Under the pieces are notes generated by a model, which was not told where the DNA came from, did not search any database, and worked only from the letters and a program-made list of their open reading frames with translations. The translations under genes were made by a program, and so were the position numbers. 64,000 nucleotides of DNA from Isoetes taiwanensis (Eukaryota > Streptophyta > Lycopodiopsida > Isoetales > Isoetaceae), in assembly GCA_021234155.1 (NCBI GenBank), contig JAJEKV010000071.1, forward strand, positions 2,465,246 through 2,529,245. Reading direction: 5' to 3'. Below are positions 9,152 to 21,600 of this stretch, one piece after another (the first letter of the stretch is position 1; every line of letters begins with the position of its first letter).

Positions 9152-10679
9152 ATGGTTACGTAATCTTTCATCGCTTGGTATAGCCTCCCCCGCTGTTGAA
9201 GTAGATGTCAATATAGTATTCCAAGTATTTCAAAAGAATTTGACCTTTCAAAGCAACCCCTCAACTCCAATCCTTTCTACCCGACAAGTCCCGCAAGAAT
9301 TCCAAGAGAAAGTTATCCCTAGCTTACGTAAGAAGATACCGCCATGCATAGGGTACTTTGTACCAAGGACCGCGAATGCAAACAAATTTCAGTCATGTAC
9401 CCAATATTGCCAAAGTATTATGGAATGAACCAACCGCTTACAGCCTACATGACCCTAACCAAAGCAATGGAAAAGTTTTCTTCCTCCAACAACAACCTTT
9501 AGCGATATATATCTAGTATATAGGGCCTAAAACCATAATAGGTGAACCATCAATTCAGCCACCGGAGGTCACACCCTTGGACGCCTTGTAGACCTAATCA
9601 AGCATCGGGCTTGAGTATGAAGAGACCATAGCGTAAGCATCCGGGAGAGAGTGAAGACTCCGAAAGCAGAAAGCGAGGATGACATAGAGGTGGACCCAGG
9701 AGGAGGAACGCCGCTTTGAACAAGACATCACCCGCTTGAAGCCGACGGGACCACCCCGAGGATTGCACAACCAATCGGCCTGGGAATAACAAGTTTAGCA
9801 CCAATCATAGTCGAAGGACAAGAATACTTGCTGCTAAATGACATCAAAAACCTCCCCGAATGCAGGGACAGAGGCTACCGCGTCGACGAACTCCTTCACC
9901 ATCTACGGAGACAGCCGGATTTAGAAGACTTCATTGACCAAGAAACTGAAGATTTTCCGGTGCAAATATGAGAAGCAGCTACTTACACAGGACACACCAT
10001 GTCGGACATTGAAGCTTACGGCGCTATCAGAGGTATGATGACGGAAGAACTCCCTACCGAGGAGGAGTTTAGAGCACTTCAAGAGCAGATGGGAATAAGG
10101 GGGAAGACAACAAGAGTACTTCAAGGGGAGTCTTCTTCCTCGCAAGAACAGGTAGCAAAATTCCAAGGGAGAGCCACAAACCTGACAAGTGTACGAACGC
10201 TCTTCCAGGATTATAAGGAATTAGTTCAAGTACCCATCGACCAGTATGCGTCAAGGCACAGGGGTACCTCAGGAGCACGTGGAGGAGTACCGGGAACAGC
10301 ACTCAAATATTATCTTCCGCTCCTAACAGACGGTAGAGTAATAATATTTCACAAGCGCTTCAGCCCACACGGAGAGGAAGCTGTGCAGATGCTAGTAGCA
10401 CTTTCGGGATTTGGCATGCACGCACGCTTATCAGAAAAAGTCGACCATGTTATTTTGGTGAAGCGGAAAACAGCCTTGGGCATTTTCGACTTTGCAGTAC
10501 CACACCTTCGACAAGGTAGGTTAGTAGTGACAGCAGCTCATACCTCCCATAGACGGGTGGAAGAGCTAGCATCCGCCATCCGAGGGGGATCAGCAAGGGA
10601 TATACTCAGGAACTTGGGAAGTACAGTAGGTACAACCAAAGTAAAGAAGTTCCTTGAGGATCACCCAGACTATCAGTAA
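9152..10679 (+). pseudogene. ORF1 of unit B, 3' half open
   Basis: The start at 9152 is followed by ACG TAA where unit C has ACA GAA. The first half is frame-broken. From 9999 the frame is open for 226 codons to TAA at 10677-10679. This half carries the EELPTEEEFRALQEQ segment, a Ser/Gln stretch, KYYLPLLTDGRVIIFHKRFS and LSEKVDHVILVKRK, and the end FLEDHPDYQ. No known domain is recognised. Together with unit C's open 5' half it shows that the ancestral ORF1 had about 510 codons. Confidence 0.7.
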
Positions 10680-10837
10680 ATCAATGTAATGGAAATCATG
10701 ACTACTGTATTAAGATATATCGGCTATATATATTAATATAAGACCCTTTTTGAATTGCATTTCAAAATGTCTTTTTGGTATCGTTGTCTTAACAATCATA
10801 TCATTTAAACACCTAATGCAACTAACAAAAGGAACTC

Positions 10838-11620
10838 ATGATAAATGGTGCCAATGTAATATGTGCAAATGAGCAGCCTAGGAATGTCTAACCTTTGAGT
10901 TCCAAGCCCAAGGCGATCGACACCTTCTTCGCATTAATTCCAGCCTCGGGAACTATTCGAAGAGTATTACGCACCGACACCGGAAGAAGGAATCTCGCAG
11001 ATGAGGTCAGATCTGCAAGAAATCAAAGCCATGCTGGTAGGCAGAGGAAGAAACAGGCAGGACCAGAATGTACAGGTCCCAGAGGCCCGTTCTCAGCACA
11101 AAGGAAAGGAGAAAAAGAGGAACCGACCCAGATCTTCTAGTTCCAGCTCGACTGGCTGGATTCAAGCTCGAGTCCGAGGAGGAGGAAAAGAAGAACGACG
11201 GGAAGGAAGAAAGAATAACGGGAGGCAAAGAAGGCCAATCGACTACCGTAAGAAGGTCGATTCGACCTTAAGTAATGTTTGAAAGCACGCAGCCGGAACA
11301 GAAGCCCGCGAAAAACAGATCGTGGATGGAAGCGGGCTAGCATGGCTAGACGAGATGAGTGAGTACGGAAATGCTTACGGCATGAAAGATAAAGATAAAA
11401 GGTGGTAGCCACCGCTAACTTGAAAGGGGCAGCCCATATTTGGTGGAGGGTTATGCTAAAAGCCCATGGAATGAGCGAGAGACAAGCGCGTGTTCACAAA
11501 GTTCGCAAGGGCTTTCAAAAAGCACTATGTTCCAAGAGAACACAAGTGCCACCAGATGCAAGCGCCCACAGATTGCAACATGGGGAACAAACTCCCGACT
11601 GAAATATACACGAAGAGTTC
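10838..11620 (+). pseudogene. Gag N-terminal part and core, unit B
   Basis: The gag start ATG at 10838 lies 158 bp after the ORF1 stop, as in unit A. The open piece 11001-11282 holds MRSDLQEIKAMLVGRGRN and the basic/Ser-rich tract. The core domain (LKGAAHIWW near 11419-11446, FKKHYVPRE) is spread over two frames. It runs into the long ORF starting at 11621. Confidence 0.65.
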
Positions 11621-12991
11621 ATGAGGTTGAGGCTATATGTGCCAAAACTCAGCGAGAGAAGAGCAGTGGAAGGCTATGTGGAGGGGTTGAATGAGGACCT
11701 ACGGAAGATAGTCCGAGCCCTCAACCCACGCTCAGTATCGAAGGCGGAAGCGAAGGCACTGAGCCTACAAGGGACAGGGCCTCAGAAAAGTGAACCCAAG
11801 CAGTGGTATGACAAAGGAAAAGCATATGGAGGTCAGAGCCCAAGAGCAAACAGTCCATCGCCTGCAAAGACACCATACACCGGAAATCAATGGAAACAGC
11901 CAGAGAAAAAGCAGGTCAGCTTCAAAGATAAAGGACAAGGGGGAGGCTCAAATTATTCAAAGACAGTCAAGCAGTTCCTCAACTCCATCCCGAAAGAAAA
12001 GCGGCAGGAATGTATAGAAAAACAGTTGTGCTTCCGGTGTTTCCAGCTGGGGCATAGAACACACAACTGCCCGTTCGTAATGAATGCAGCACTTGCGGAG
12101 ATGGGAGGTTGGGAGACCCCGACAGAAGAAGAGGAGGACGAAGGACGCGACTATATCCATGGTGAGTGTCACATCTTTGCCGCCATAGACACAGAAAGCG
12201 CAGAGAGCCAGTACCAAGTAATATCCACGATTGGTAAAATAGCCGCCAAATCTTTTATAGTCCTCATAGACTGTGGCAGTTCCCACAATTTCGCGTCACC
12301 AAGGATGGCACAAATGCTAAAGTTGAAAACACTAAAGTCTAAGCCCAGACCAGTAGTGTTAGCTAGCGGAGCCATCAGGCACACGACCGGCAAGAGGGTG
12401 AATTTCAATATAGACTTACCGGGTATCAATATTGAAATGGGAGCAGAGATCATGAGCATAGGAAAATATGATCTCATCATAGGTATGGAATACCTCAATC
12501 CGGCGAAAGCACAAATAGATTGTGGAGAGCGGAAGGTGAAGCTCATGGCGCCTAACGGGAAAATCATAGAAATCTCAGGTAAGCAAGTGACACCTATAAT
12601 GCAATGCATGTCGAGTAAGAAATTACTTAGATGCATCAAAAGGGAGCAAGTTGCATACATCTTCAAATTAGAACTTGCCGAAGAAGAGGCACCAGAAGAT
12701 AAGGAAAATAAACCAGTAAGCAAACTACCCAAGCAGGTAGCCAAGCTAATATTCCATGACTTGTTCCCCAACGAAATCAAGGAGCTTCTGCCATATAGAG
12801 GAGTAGAGTGCGAAATTGCACTCGAACCAGGCACTAAGCCCACGAGTAAGGCACCATATAGAATGACAGCTCACGAACTATCAGAGTTGAAGAAGCAATT
12901 GCAAGTGCTATTAGACCTAGGGTTCATAAGACCTAGTGTCTCCTCGTTCGAGCCCCCATATTATTCGGTCAAAAGAAAGATGGAAGCTTGA
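11621..12991 (+). CDS. Gag C-terminus, CCHC zinc knuckle, protease and RT N-terminus, unit B
   Basis: This 456-residue ORF is the best-preserved central part of the polyprotein. Residues 1-45 finish the Gag core (LYVPKLSERRAVEGYVEG). The zinc knuckle CFRCFQLGHRTHNC is at 137-150 (12029-12070) and matches CX2CX4HX4C. An acidic EEEEDEG linker follows. The aspartic protease active site DCGSS is at 217-221, with the downstream IIGMEYL segment near 290. The RT fingers begin near residue 405 (APYRMTAHELSELKKQL) and reach GFIRPS before a frameshift at 12988. Gag and protease are therefore fused in one frame, with no separate pol start. It supplied capsid assembly, RNA binding and polyprotein cleavage. 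Confidence 0.9.
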   Translation: MRLRLYVPKLSERRAVEGYVEGLNEDLRKIVRALNPRSVSKAEAKALSLQGTGPQKSEPKQWYDKGKAYGGQSPRANSPSPAKTPYTGNQWKQPEKKQVSFKDKGQGGGSNYSKTVKQFLNSIPKEKRQECIEKQLCFRCFQLGHRTHNCPFVMNAALAEMGGWETPTEEEEDEGRDYIHGECHIFAAIDTESAESQYQVISTIGKIAAKSFIVLIDCGSSHNFASPRMAQMLKLKTLKSKPRPVVLASGAIRHTTGKRVNFNIDLPGINIEMGAEIMSIGKYDLIIGMEYLNPAKAQIDCGERKVKLMAPNGKIIEISGKQVTPIMQCMSSKKLLRCIKREQVAYIFKLELAEEEAPEDKENKPVSKLPKQVAKLIFHDLFPNEIKELLPYRGVECEIALEPGTKPTSKAPYRMTAHELSELKKQLQVLLDLGFIRPSVSSFEPPYYSVKRKMEA

Positions 12992-14110
12992 GGATGTGTA
13001 TTGACTATCGTCAATTAAACAAACACACAATCAAGAACAAGTATGCCTTACCCGAGGCGGATGACCCGATGGATCAATTACAAGGCGCCAGTGGTCTTCT
13101 CGGTGATAGACTTAAGGTGCGGATATCATCAAGTCGAGAATCAAAGAGGAAGATATTCACAAGAAGAACAAGATCGGCCACTATGAATTCACGATCCATG
13201 CCATTTGGCCTATCAAATGAACAAAGAACGTTCATAAGACTCATGAACGATATCTTTCGAGAATTCCTTGACACATTTGTTATCGTGTTCTTCGATGACA
13301 TTTTGGTGTATAGCAAGTCCCTAGAGGAGCATATTCAGCACTTGAGAAGGGTACTTGAGAAGCCGAAGACACCCCTTTTATACGGTTGTCGAAATGTCAT
13401 TTCGCCAATCGAAAAGAGTGGAATACTTGGGGCATATCATATCGCCAGACGGGCATCTCAACCGATCCCAAGAAAGATCCAAGCAGTTGATTGAATGGCG
13501 GCCACCAAAGAACATACACGAGGTGAGAAGTTTTTTGGGCTTAGGATATTATAGAAAGTTCATCAAGAACTTTGCTAAGATAGCAGCACCCTTAACGGAC
13601 CTTACCAAGGCAGAAAAGATAAAAGACTGGGTGGCACATTGGCAAAAGAAGGCTCAAGTAGGATTTGAGAAGTTAAAGGAGGCCTTACACAACGCCCTGC
13701 CTTTAACATTGCATGATCCGAGAAGGACAAGCTAGTCGCGAATCGATGCGCAAGCAAGATTGCGTGGGAGCGCCTTAATGCAAGAGGAAAGAGTCGAAAG
13801 CATACCATTCACGAAAAGATGAATGACGTAGACTCTCGCTACCCGATACATGATCGTGAGCTATTGGCGTTAGTAAAGAGCTTTTAAAGATCCGGAGACA
13901 CTATCTATTGGGAAGGAATTTCCAATTAGATACCCACCACCGAGTCCGGCATTACATCTTCACGCTAACCATTGTTGAATTTAAGACAAAAAGATGGATG
14001 GAGTTCCTCGAAGAAAACGACTTGAGATTGTATACAAGCCGTGGAAAACTCAATGTGGTCGCAGACGCGCTCTATCAAAGGCACCCCCTTAACAACAAGG
14101 GTGCATTGCA
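12988..14110 (+). pseudogene. RT and RNase H, unit B, frame-broken
   Basis: [22 protein letters not shown] opens the RT palm in the 12988-13494 frame, followed by the catalytic [12 protein letters not shown] at about 13280-13315. After a shift, [15 protein letters not shown] is read at 13355-13735. RNase H (LDTHH, NVVADAL) remains in pieces around 13920-14090. The palm has lost the segment that reads [14 protein letters not shown] in unit C. Confidence 0.8.
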
Positions 14111-14498
14111 ATGCCATATCAACACTTACTAGTGAGTTTGGCAAAGAAAATAGAAGAAACGCCAACAAAGGACTTCCGTGAAGTATGGGCTAGCCTCTCT
14201 AAAGAGGCAAGAAGGGACAAAGAGAGAGAAGCCTTCAAACATTTTAAGAAGGAAGGAAAGCTCTTGTACCATAAAAATAAGTTGTGTGTGCCGGAATCAT
14301 CCGGAGTCAGAAGGTTGATTCTCCATGACACCCACAACAGCCCAATAGCCGGCCACGCAGGTTTTACGAAAACCTACTTCAAGATAAGAAGTAGTTACTA
14401 TTGGCCAGGCATGAAGAAGCAGATAGCAAGGTACATACGCGAGTGTCAGCTATGCCAGCAGACCAAAGCGGAACAACTACGAATTCCAGGAGCATTAG
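14111..14498 (+). CDS. Integrase N-terminal zinc finger, unit B, cut by insertion
   Basis: The linker is followed by the complete HHCC finger: HDTHNSPIAGHAGF, SSYYWPGMKKQI, then ECQLCQQTK. Translation runs six codons into the TIR element before a stop at 14515, so the authentic coding part ends at 14498. Coding resumes after 22013. Confidence 0.85.
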
Positions 14499-14524
14499 AA
14501 GCCTTATGCAATTAAATTGAGAGA
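14499..14524 (+). repeat. Left terminal inverted repeat
   Basis: AAGCCTTATGCAATTAAATT and six more bases match exactly the reverse complement of 21988-22013. Confidence 0.92.
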
Positions 14525-14887
14525 TATGACTCATTTTTGCAAGTGAGAAAATTGGTTCACGCATCAAATTAACATTATTTATAAAACAACTCATATTCAA
14601 TAAAAATTTGAAAAGGAATTTGATGTAGTAATCCATAACTAACAACTATCAAGTAGTACAGTGAATTGTAAATTTTATTCCAATGGACCCGGACCCATAC
14701 ATAACATCCGTCCAACATATTCCAACGTATCTTTCACAATATATCTTTCACAATGTCTAAAAATTCCGAGCTTTATTCACGAGTGGTTTTTAACCCTTTT
14801 TTTTTCTCCTTTTCAATTTGTGTTGTGATCCCTGCATGTAGAAAAACATTGAAACACAAAACGTTTTTAAGAAGCATTATGGAATAA

Positions 14888-17693
14888 CTAGTAAAGGTGC
14901 CCAGCGTTGCTGGGCATAAGTTGGGGGCATGTAAATATTATGGCCGCAATGATAAAAGCGAACCATTACAGACCATGACAAACTCTTCAAGCCCTTACCA
15001 ATCGTAATGGCATAAGGAGAAACAATTTCCTATGTAACCTTGTGGCCTAGGTATATGATCTCAAGCTTGTACATTTTAAATGTCCTTTTAAATGCAAAAA
15101 ATTATAATATTAGAGTTGACCCAACATTTAAAATGTCAAGGGTTGTTTGCTCTCACATAGCAAGGGTTCTTTGCTCTCACGTAGCTTTGGGCAATAATTT
15201 AGTCCATTAGTATTTTTGTACCGCTTTTAGTTTGTGTAAGCTTTGTACATAATCGATAAGACTTCGGGATGTTGCTTATGCATGCAAGAAAAAATATAAT
15301 GACTTCAGATGTTGCTTATGCATGCAAAGTATTTTGTAAGGTGTTATTATTTATTATCTATGATAATGTTTTTCTATTTTTGCCATTTCACCATGGCATT
15401 TCAAATAACACCATCAATGTTCTTAAATTTGGTTTTGCATTGGCAATTCAGCCAACATTCGAATCGAATAAAGAATTCCAAAAGTACAATAAGTGTATCA
15501 AGCTTCCAATAAGTACCTGTACAATAAGTGATGCAACCAACTGAACAATCAGATCCACATTTGAGTCACACCGGCATGGTTATATTGCCTTGTAAGAACT
15601 AACAATAACTGCAAGATGGAATGTATTATAAAGAATGAAGAGTACAATTCAAATACTATTGGATGTGCATAAATATCCATAATGTTACAGGAATCTCAAA
15701 TTTTTTACTTCCATGACCTTTTGCTGGATGATATAAGTAGGAATTTCTTTTGTATTGAACTTATGTGGCAGTAGACATAGACTGGCTTGTGCCAAACGCA
15801 CAAACTTCTATTTTTCGAAGATCATAGTGCAATTTCTATGAGGTATTCAACCAGACTAAATGATGCAATCCTGAAAAGAGAAACGTCTAGAGGTTAAATG
15901 TTGTACCACAACAGTAGAGAAAATTGTCCTATTCAAGCCCTAGCTTAGCTGTTCAAAAACAAATTAAAAAGCAAAGCAAAGCTTACCCCAATTTGCAGCT
16001 TCGGATTTAGATTCAGAATAGCTTTTTTTTCCAGTTCAAACATGAATTACTCAGCAAATGTAGGCGTCAATTTAATGTAGACGCCAATTTCTTTTGAAAC
16101 AACACAATTGGTTTGTACCGCTTATGGACAGACCTGCAAAGCAACCCACACTAATGATGTGCATCCTAAAAACACATGCATATTATTATGTTTGCATTAT
16201 TGATGTAGCACAACAGGCAGAAACTTATTTCAATTGGAAAGCAAACGCACAATAGTTAAACTCCGATAGCTTTATTTATAGTTCAAACATGGATTATTCA
16301 GATAGCTTTATTTATAGTTCAAACATGGATTATTCAGCAAAATGTAGACGTCAATTTCTCTTGAAACAACATAACTGGTTTGTAGCACTTTTGGATGGAC
16401 AGACCTGCAAATCAACCAAACACTAATGACAATTCCATGGCCAGTTTCCATCTCCTAAATAAGATCCCTGAACCTACACTTTTTGCATATTTACATCGAC
16501 ATGCTATAATGCCAGAAGAGATTGTATTTACCTTCACACGAAGCAGAAGAAAACTATGCACATGCTGCTGTTCTACACGTTTGCTGGTGATTTGCTGGCC
16601 TGGTGATTTGCTGGCCTGGTGGTTTGTTGGTTTGGTTTGTTTTGCTGCTTTTGTTATAAGAAAATGCAGCGTTAGTTGCTTCAACCTAACAAAGAAAAGC
16701 TTCCAAATCTCTTTATCACGATAGCAAATTACAGTCTAACAGTGGTAGAAATTGATGCATCCTACACAAAGCAAATTAAAAAAATACCTCATCTCAGATC
16801 CATCCAAGCCAGACATACACTTTCTTAGTCACTGCAGATCAACCCCAATAGGCCAATATTACATAGTGGTTTCCGCCTTTGAGAGACAGGGAGCCTATAC
16901 CACCAGCGGCAATTCTGAGATACGAAGGAGCATATACTTCCCCAACTCCAGTTTATCCAGACAATGCCCCACTAAGAAACGACACTGTTTTCTTCAACAA
17001 AACCCAAACGAAAATCAGGAGTCTGGATTCAGAAGATACCCAATCGAGGTTCCAGAGATAGTAGCCATGAATCTGTATTACATGATCTCGCTAAATATAA
17101 GGCCTTGCACTGTAGAAGACTTCGGCAGAATATATCCATGCTAAGTGCTGGACATGGCATCATGCCATTTTATACTTATAATAAGAAGCCAGAAACCACG
17201 CATTCCAGAATCCTGCTTTCTAGAACCATGAACAGAGGTTTTGAGAGATGAACCCTCATTATCAGTTTGTCTCTCCTCCGAATATCTACCTCAAAGCCAA
17301 TGACAGGCATGAAGCAACTTGCTTCTCTGGCGAGAAATCCTGAAAAGCCAAGCTAAAAAAAGGCATGAAGTCGCTTGCTTCTCCTCCGGAAAATCCTGCA
17401 AGCAAAAACGGCCATGGGGCAACTACATGAATCGATCAAGGCCTGGGTTGCTGTGCTCACAGCGGTAGCTAGGGCAAGGAAAAAAAAACGTGTTTACAGG
17501 CTGATGTGGTCATGGCCGTCAGACTCGGAAGGGCTTCGCAGAATAAAGGGCATTTGGACCATCGAAAAAAGAGATTATATTTAAAAAAAAGGGGCTTTGT
17601 TTGGACCCTTCGATCTGGTTAGGCCATCTGTGGCCGTCCGATCTAGGGCTGGATCCAAATCCAGGAATTACGACATAACATTATAATATAGGA
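14888..17693 (-). mobile_element. Helitron 1 (non-autonomous, minus strand)
   Basis: Read on the minus strand, the element starts TCCTATATTATAATG at 17693. It ends with the hairpin GCCCAGCAACGCTGGGC and then CTAG at 14891-14888. The flanks are A (14887) and T (17694), the A/T target expected of Helitrons. The same ends bound Helitron 2. No Rep/helicase is recognised. A decayed relative of the whole body is at about 56060-58690. A TTTGCTGG/CCTGGTGG-type short repeat lies near 16580-16640. Confidence 0.82.
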
Positions 17694-18071
17694 TAGGATC
17701 CCAAATCAATGTGAAATTAGAAATCGCCCAAAATTGCAACTTTGTCTAAAGGCTAGCTGCAAGAGATATAGATAGAGATATAGATAAGGTCATTGTGCGC
17801 ATTATTTTATTGATGATTTCATGCTTAATCTTGTGAGGCAGACATGCCAAACAATGAATGGTCTCAAAATTCTGCAATTCAAATCACAGCAGTATTGGGC
17901 AAAAATCCACGTCCAATCTAATTAGAAAAAAACATGCTCCAAAGGAGGTCTGAACCTGGAATTGATCAAGATGAACATCTGGAGTTTCACAGGATATGTA
18001 GGCTGAGAGAATATATATCCCACATAATAAAAAAGATTGCAGGTTAGAAGGCAGAAGAAATCATGCAGAGG

Positions 18072-18151
18072 CAATCTTTCCAATTTTGAGCAAGCAATTT
18101 GGAGGACTTGCCAATCTTTCCAATTTTGAGCAAGCAATTTGGAGGACTTGG
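18072..18151. repeat. 40-bp tandem duplication
   Basis: The unit starting CAATCTTTCCAATTTTGAGC at 18072 is repeated at 18112 without visible change. Confidence 0.9.
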
Positions 18152-19725
18152 CACAAGTATCTACGCATCAGGAACCCCTTAAGAAGCAAGAGAGACTCAA
18201 ATCAATGTGAGGGCCGTGTATGGGAAGGAATCAACTGCTACTGAAGTGCCATTCTCTGAGTATTTCTAATTTCTACTTTGACCAGGTTCAAAAGATACAC
18301 AAGCATCTACCATATATTCTGCTCTTCCATTAAACATAGTCAAGGTAAAAAATTACCTGCAGTAGGTAAAGTAGGTAAAGCTGGAGAACGAACAACCAGA
18401 AAACGGCAAGATAGAGGCTCAAAAATCATCCCTGCAAATCCGCCAGTCACCAGAAATGTGGTGCATTGGATCGCGGACTCAAGTCCTTGCCATCAAGTTC
18501 ACTTTTTTTTTCTACCATCCCTGACAAGAAAACCCACTTCGTTTTCCACAGTAGATCATTTCTTATAGCATTACACGAACCCGTTCTCATGTTTTAGAGA
18601 TAGATTTGCTTCCCTTTTCTGAATTGGTAAAACCAGTCTGAAGATATTATTCTCAGTCAATTTTAGTCCGGATCTTGTTTTACAGATGAAAGGTAATCCC
18701 TTTCGAGAGTTCACATTTTTTTTTCTCATTGAAGCTTTTAGCAGGATCTGAGATACGTGCTTGAGAAACAAGAGATATGAAGCAAAAACACATCATCGTT
18801 TTTCAGAATCGAGTTAGTTAATATGCATAAGAAAGAACTCATGTAGAATGCGGCAAGATTTGGCAAGACCTACCTTGAACTGGTGCTATCTTGGACGGAT
18901 TTCTATAATACCTATCTGGAGATAGTATCCTACATGCCGAATCAGTAGCGCTCCCGCAGAATGACGACGTTTTATCCTTCCAAGAACCCGACCTGACATG
19001 CAAAAACGCCAAGAAGTTGGGATTCAAAAAATGTATGCTATTTTTAGTGCTTTTTTTGAATTCACAGTAACCTCCTGCGCCACGTACAGAGGCCCAGCAC
19101 ATGAAGACCGACACAGCGAACATGTATGCCTACACAAGCAGCGAACGCCGAAAAAGTTTTGGAAGCCGGTTTGCATTGGGACAGCCGTTTTGAATGCCCA
19201 GGAGAACTAGAAGCCAAGGACAAAATCTTCTATGGCGCCATCTCAACAGAGTTGAGATCTGTAGAAACTACAAATTTTGTAGTCGGGATTGCAATGTGGC
19301 GCAGGAAATTCCATAAAAAACCTAATGGAGATGGGCTCTAAGGCATCTCTTATATTGCGGAAAGGTGCTTCAAGACCATACGATGGCATAGAACAAAATA
19401 ACATCAGGCCGGATGCAAAAGGTAAACCCTCTCTTTATACTCTTGGGATGCTCTTTTCTTTTCATATTGAAATATTTTCCATGCATTTACCGTACATGTT
19501 TTACCCTTTCACCTTTCACTTGTTGTATTAGATTTGTGTGTGTGGTAATATAGTGGATATGGGCGAGTCAAAATATTTAAATACCATTGTTATTGTAATG
19601 GTGTCGATGGCTGGGTATAATCCTTCCTTCCATCCCTAGCAATATAAGTGTGACAATTTAGATTGAGTATGTAGCATGGCCAATTGTAGGGTTCATAGAT
19701 CATAGCTCGAGCTTATTATATAATT

Positions 19726-19909
19726 GGCTCCTTATAGATCACGGACTTCAGTCCGTAGTCTCACAAACATTGGACTTGCTTATCACATAGTTGGCTCCTT
19801 ATAGATCACGGACTTGAGTCCGTAGTCTCACAAACATTGGACTTGCTTATCATATAGTTGGCTCCTTATAGATCACGGACTTGAGTCCGTAGTCTCACAA
19901 ACATTGGCC
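19726..19909. repeat. 67-bp tandem repeat, 2.7 copies, with a palindrome in each
   Basis: Units begin GGCTCCTTATAGATCACGGA at 19726, 19793 and 19860. Each contains the 16-bp palindrome ACGGACTTGAGTCCGT (first copy TC in the middle). Confidence 0.92.
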
Positions 19910-20045
19910 TTAAATCCATAGTTCAAAATAAATCTCTACACTATGGGACTAAGGTCAAATGATATTTTCGTTGGACTTTCTTGATGTGGATATGCTTATC
20001 TCCATTATTGTTGGCTCCATAAGATGCATTCATTTCCCCAAGTTC

Positions 20046-20199
20046 ACGGACTTAAGTCCGTAATCTCAAGTTACAACTTATGCTCATTTTTAGTTGATTG
20101 GCTCCATAACATGCATTTGTTTTCTCTAGTTCACGGACTCAAGTCCGTAGCTCAAATTCATATTCTCAACTTGAGTCTAGTTTACGCACTTAAGTCCGT
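20046..20199. repeat. Dispersed ACGGACT..AGTCCGT palindromes
   Basis: Three further palindromes at 20046-20061, 20133-20148 and 20184-20199 (one mismatch in the last) continue the series from 19741, 19808 and 19875. The centre dinucleotide varies (TT/TA, TC, TA) while the arms are kept. Confidence 0.85.
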
Positions 20200-21519
20200 A
20201 CCTCAAGGTACCTCTTGTGCAGCCAAAGAACATGACTCAAACGAGTATGACTGACCTCACACATGATTCACAAACTGAACCTGTGGGTTAACGGTGCATT
20301 TCCATGACCCTGTTCCGGACCCAACCTGGCCTGACCATTTGCATCCAAGTCAGGGTGTTTTGAAGTGTCTATTTCCATGAGGCAAGACTCTTATTGCATA
20401 ACCTACAATGAAGAAGTAAGACTCTTACTCTGTTGCATAACCTACAATGAAGAAGCAACTTACTGTTTCTTCAGGAACAGGTCGGTGGAAGAACATGTAA
20501 GAATCTAGTGCAGGCTCATCTCATTGGCAGGAGCCTGGCCAGGGTAGCCACCAGTCTAGGTCAAACAGAGCATGGAAACGAGTTTTGGTGCACCCTGGCT
20601 TACAAGCCTCTAAGATGATCTCACGAAGTTCATGGACTTGAGTCTTTAGTGCCACGTTGCATGTATTTGTATCTTTTTCTGTTTCACTCCATATTGTCTA
20701 CTGACTTGAGGTCGTCGTTGAGATTCGGAACCTTTTAGTGTAACATTACATTGTGGTACCACTTTCTTATACCCACTCTTCCTTCCGCACTCAACCTTAG
20801 TTTGTGTCTATAATGGAATCATAGATATGAGACTATGGCTACAATTAGTTATAGTAATCTTAAAATATTATATGTTCTCTAGTAAGTTGAATAGTGAGAA
20901 TGGAAAATTGGGAACAAAGCTGGAGATGACAAGTAAACAAGAATATTAGTTGAGAGAATGCTTGGACGAGAGTAGACTTTTTTTCCTCAGCTAACTTGAT
21001 TTGTTCTTCGAGGCATTCAATGACAAGACCTCTAGTTTTGTCTTAACGTTTTCTAGCATGGTGCAAAATGAGCTTCATTATAGTGTTTATAGCTAAGTGA
21101 ATGTCCAATCAATAAAAAATTAAAACAACTAATTCGAGAGGTTGATTCCAAATGGAAGTTTTGCACACTTCACAGCTCTTAATGTACAAATGTAAATTAC
21201 CTCCATTTTTCTATGTATTATATAAATTACCCTTGTGGGCGAGGTGCATACCAATGCACGTGGGCGAGCATTGCGGAGGTGGCAATCCACTACCAAGACT
21301 TGCTTTAAACTCTTATGTGGCATAAAAGCCCACAAGGGCACTTTATAAAACATAAAATGGACTTGCTAAGTAGAAGTATCTCGTCAACATCCATTGGATG
21401 GGAATCATAGGTCAACTTGGATTTTCTCATGCTATTATTTATATGCCATTACATCGGCTTGTATCACATCTGGAGACAAACAGACTTGAACCACTAACAC
21501 AAGGATTTTCAGCCCTTCG

Positions 21520-21600
21520 TGATAATGCTGGAGAAGGACTTGAACCTACAATTGTTAGAGTATGAGCCTGATGAGCTAAACCATTCCTCTATCCTAGCAA
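21520..21600 (-). ncRNA. tRNA-like head of a SINE
   Basis: On the minus strand TAGCTCATCAG (21578-21568) is a perfect RNA polymerase III A box and GGTTCAAGTCC (21546-21536) a perfect B box, at tRNA-like spacing. A CAT trinucleotide sits where the anticodon loop would be. The acceptor arms do not pair, so it is not a working tRNA gene. It is most likely a tRNA-derived SINE head or a decayed tRNA copy. Confidence 0.5.

Larger units (their letters stand above)
8981..14498 (+). mobile_element. Unit B of the array, left part
   Basis: The unit starts at CATCCCAAAT directly after the GCAAGGGTCATGCAAGGG end of unit A. It is interrupted after 14498 by a TIR transposon and resumes at 22018. Left plus right parts give 6.61 kb, equal to units A and C. 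TATATATA lies at 9034-9041. Confidence 0.85.
17694..21500. other. Interior of the TIR element without recognisable genes
   Basis: This holds AT-rich sequence, short ORFs without recognisable domains, a 40-bp direct duplication at 18072-18151, a 67-bp tandem repeat from 19726 and a partial duplication near 20375-20460. No transposase motif was seen in either strand. Confidence 0.6.

Noticed and set aside
21520..21600. Functional tRNA-Met gene
   Set aside because: A and B boxes are present but the acceptor and T stems do not pair properly.
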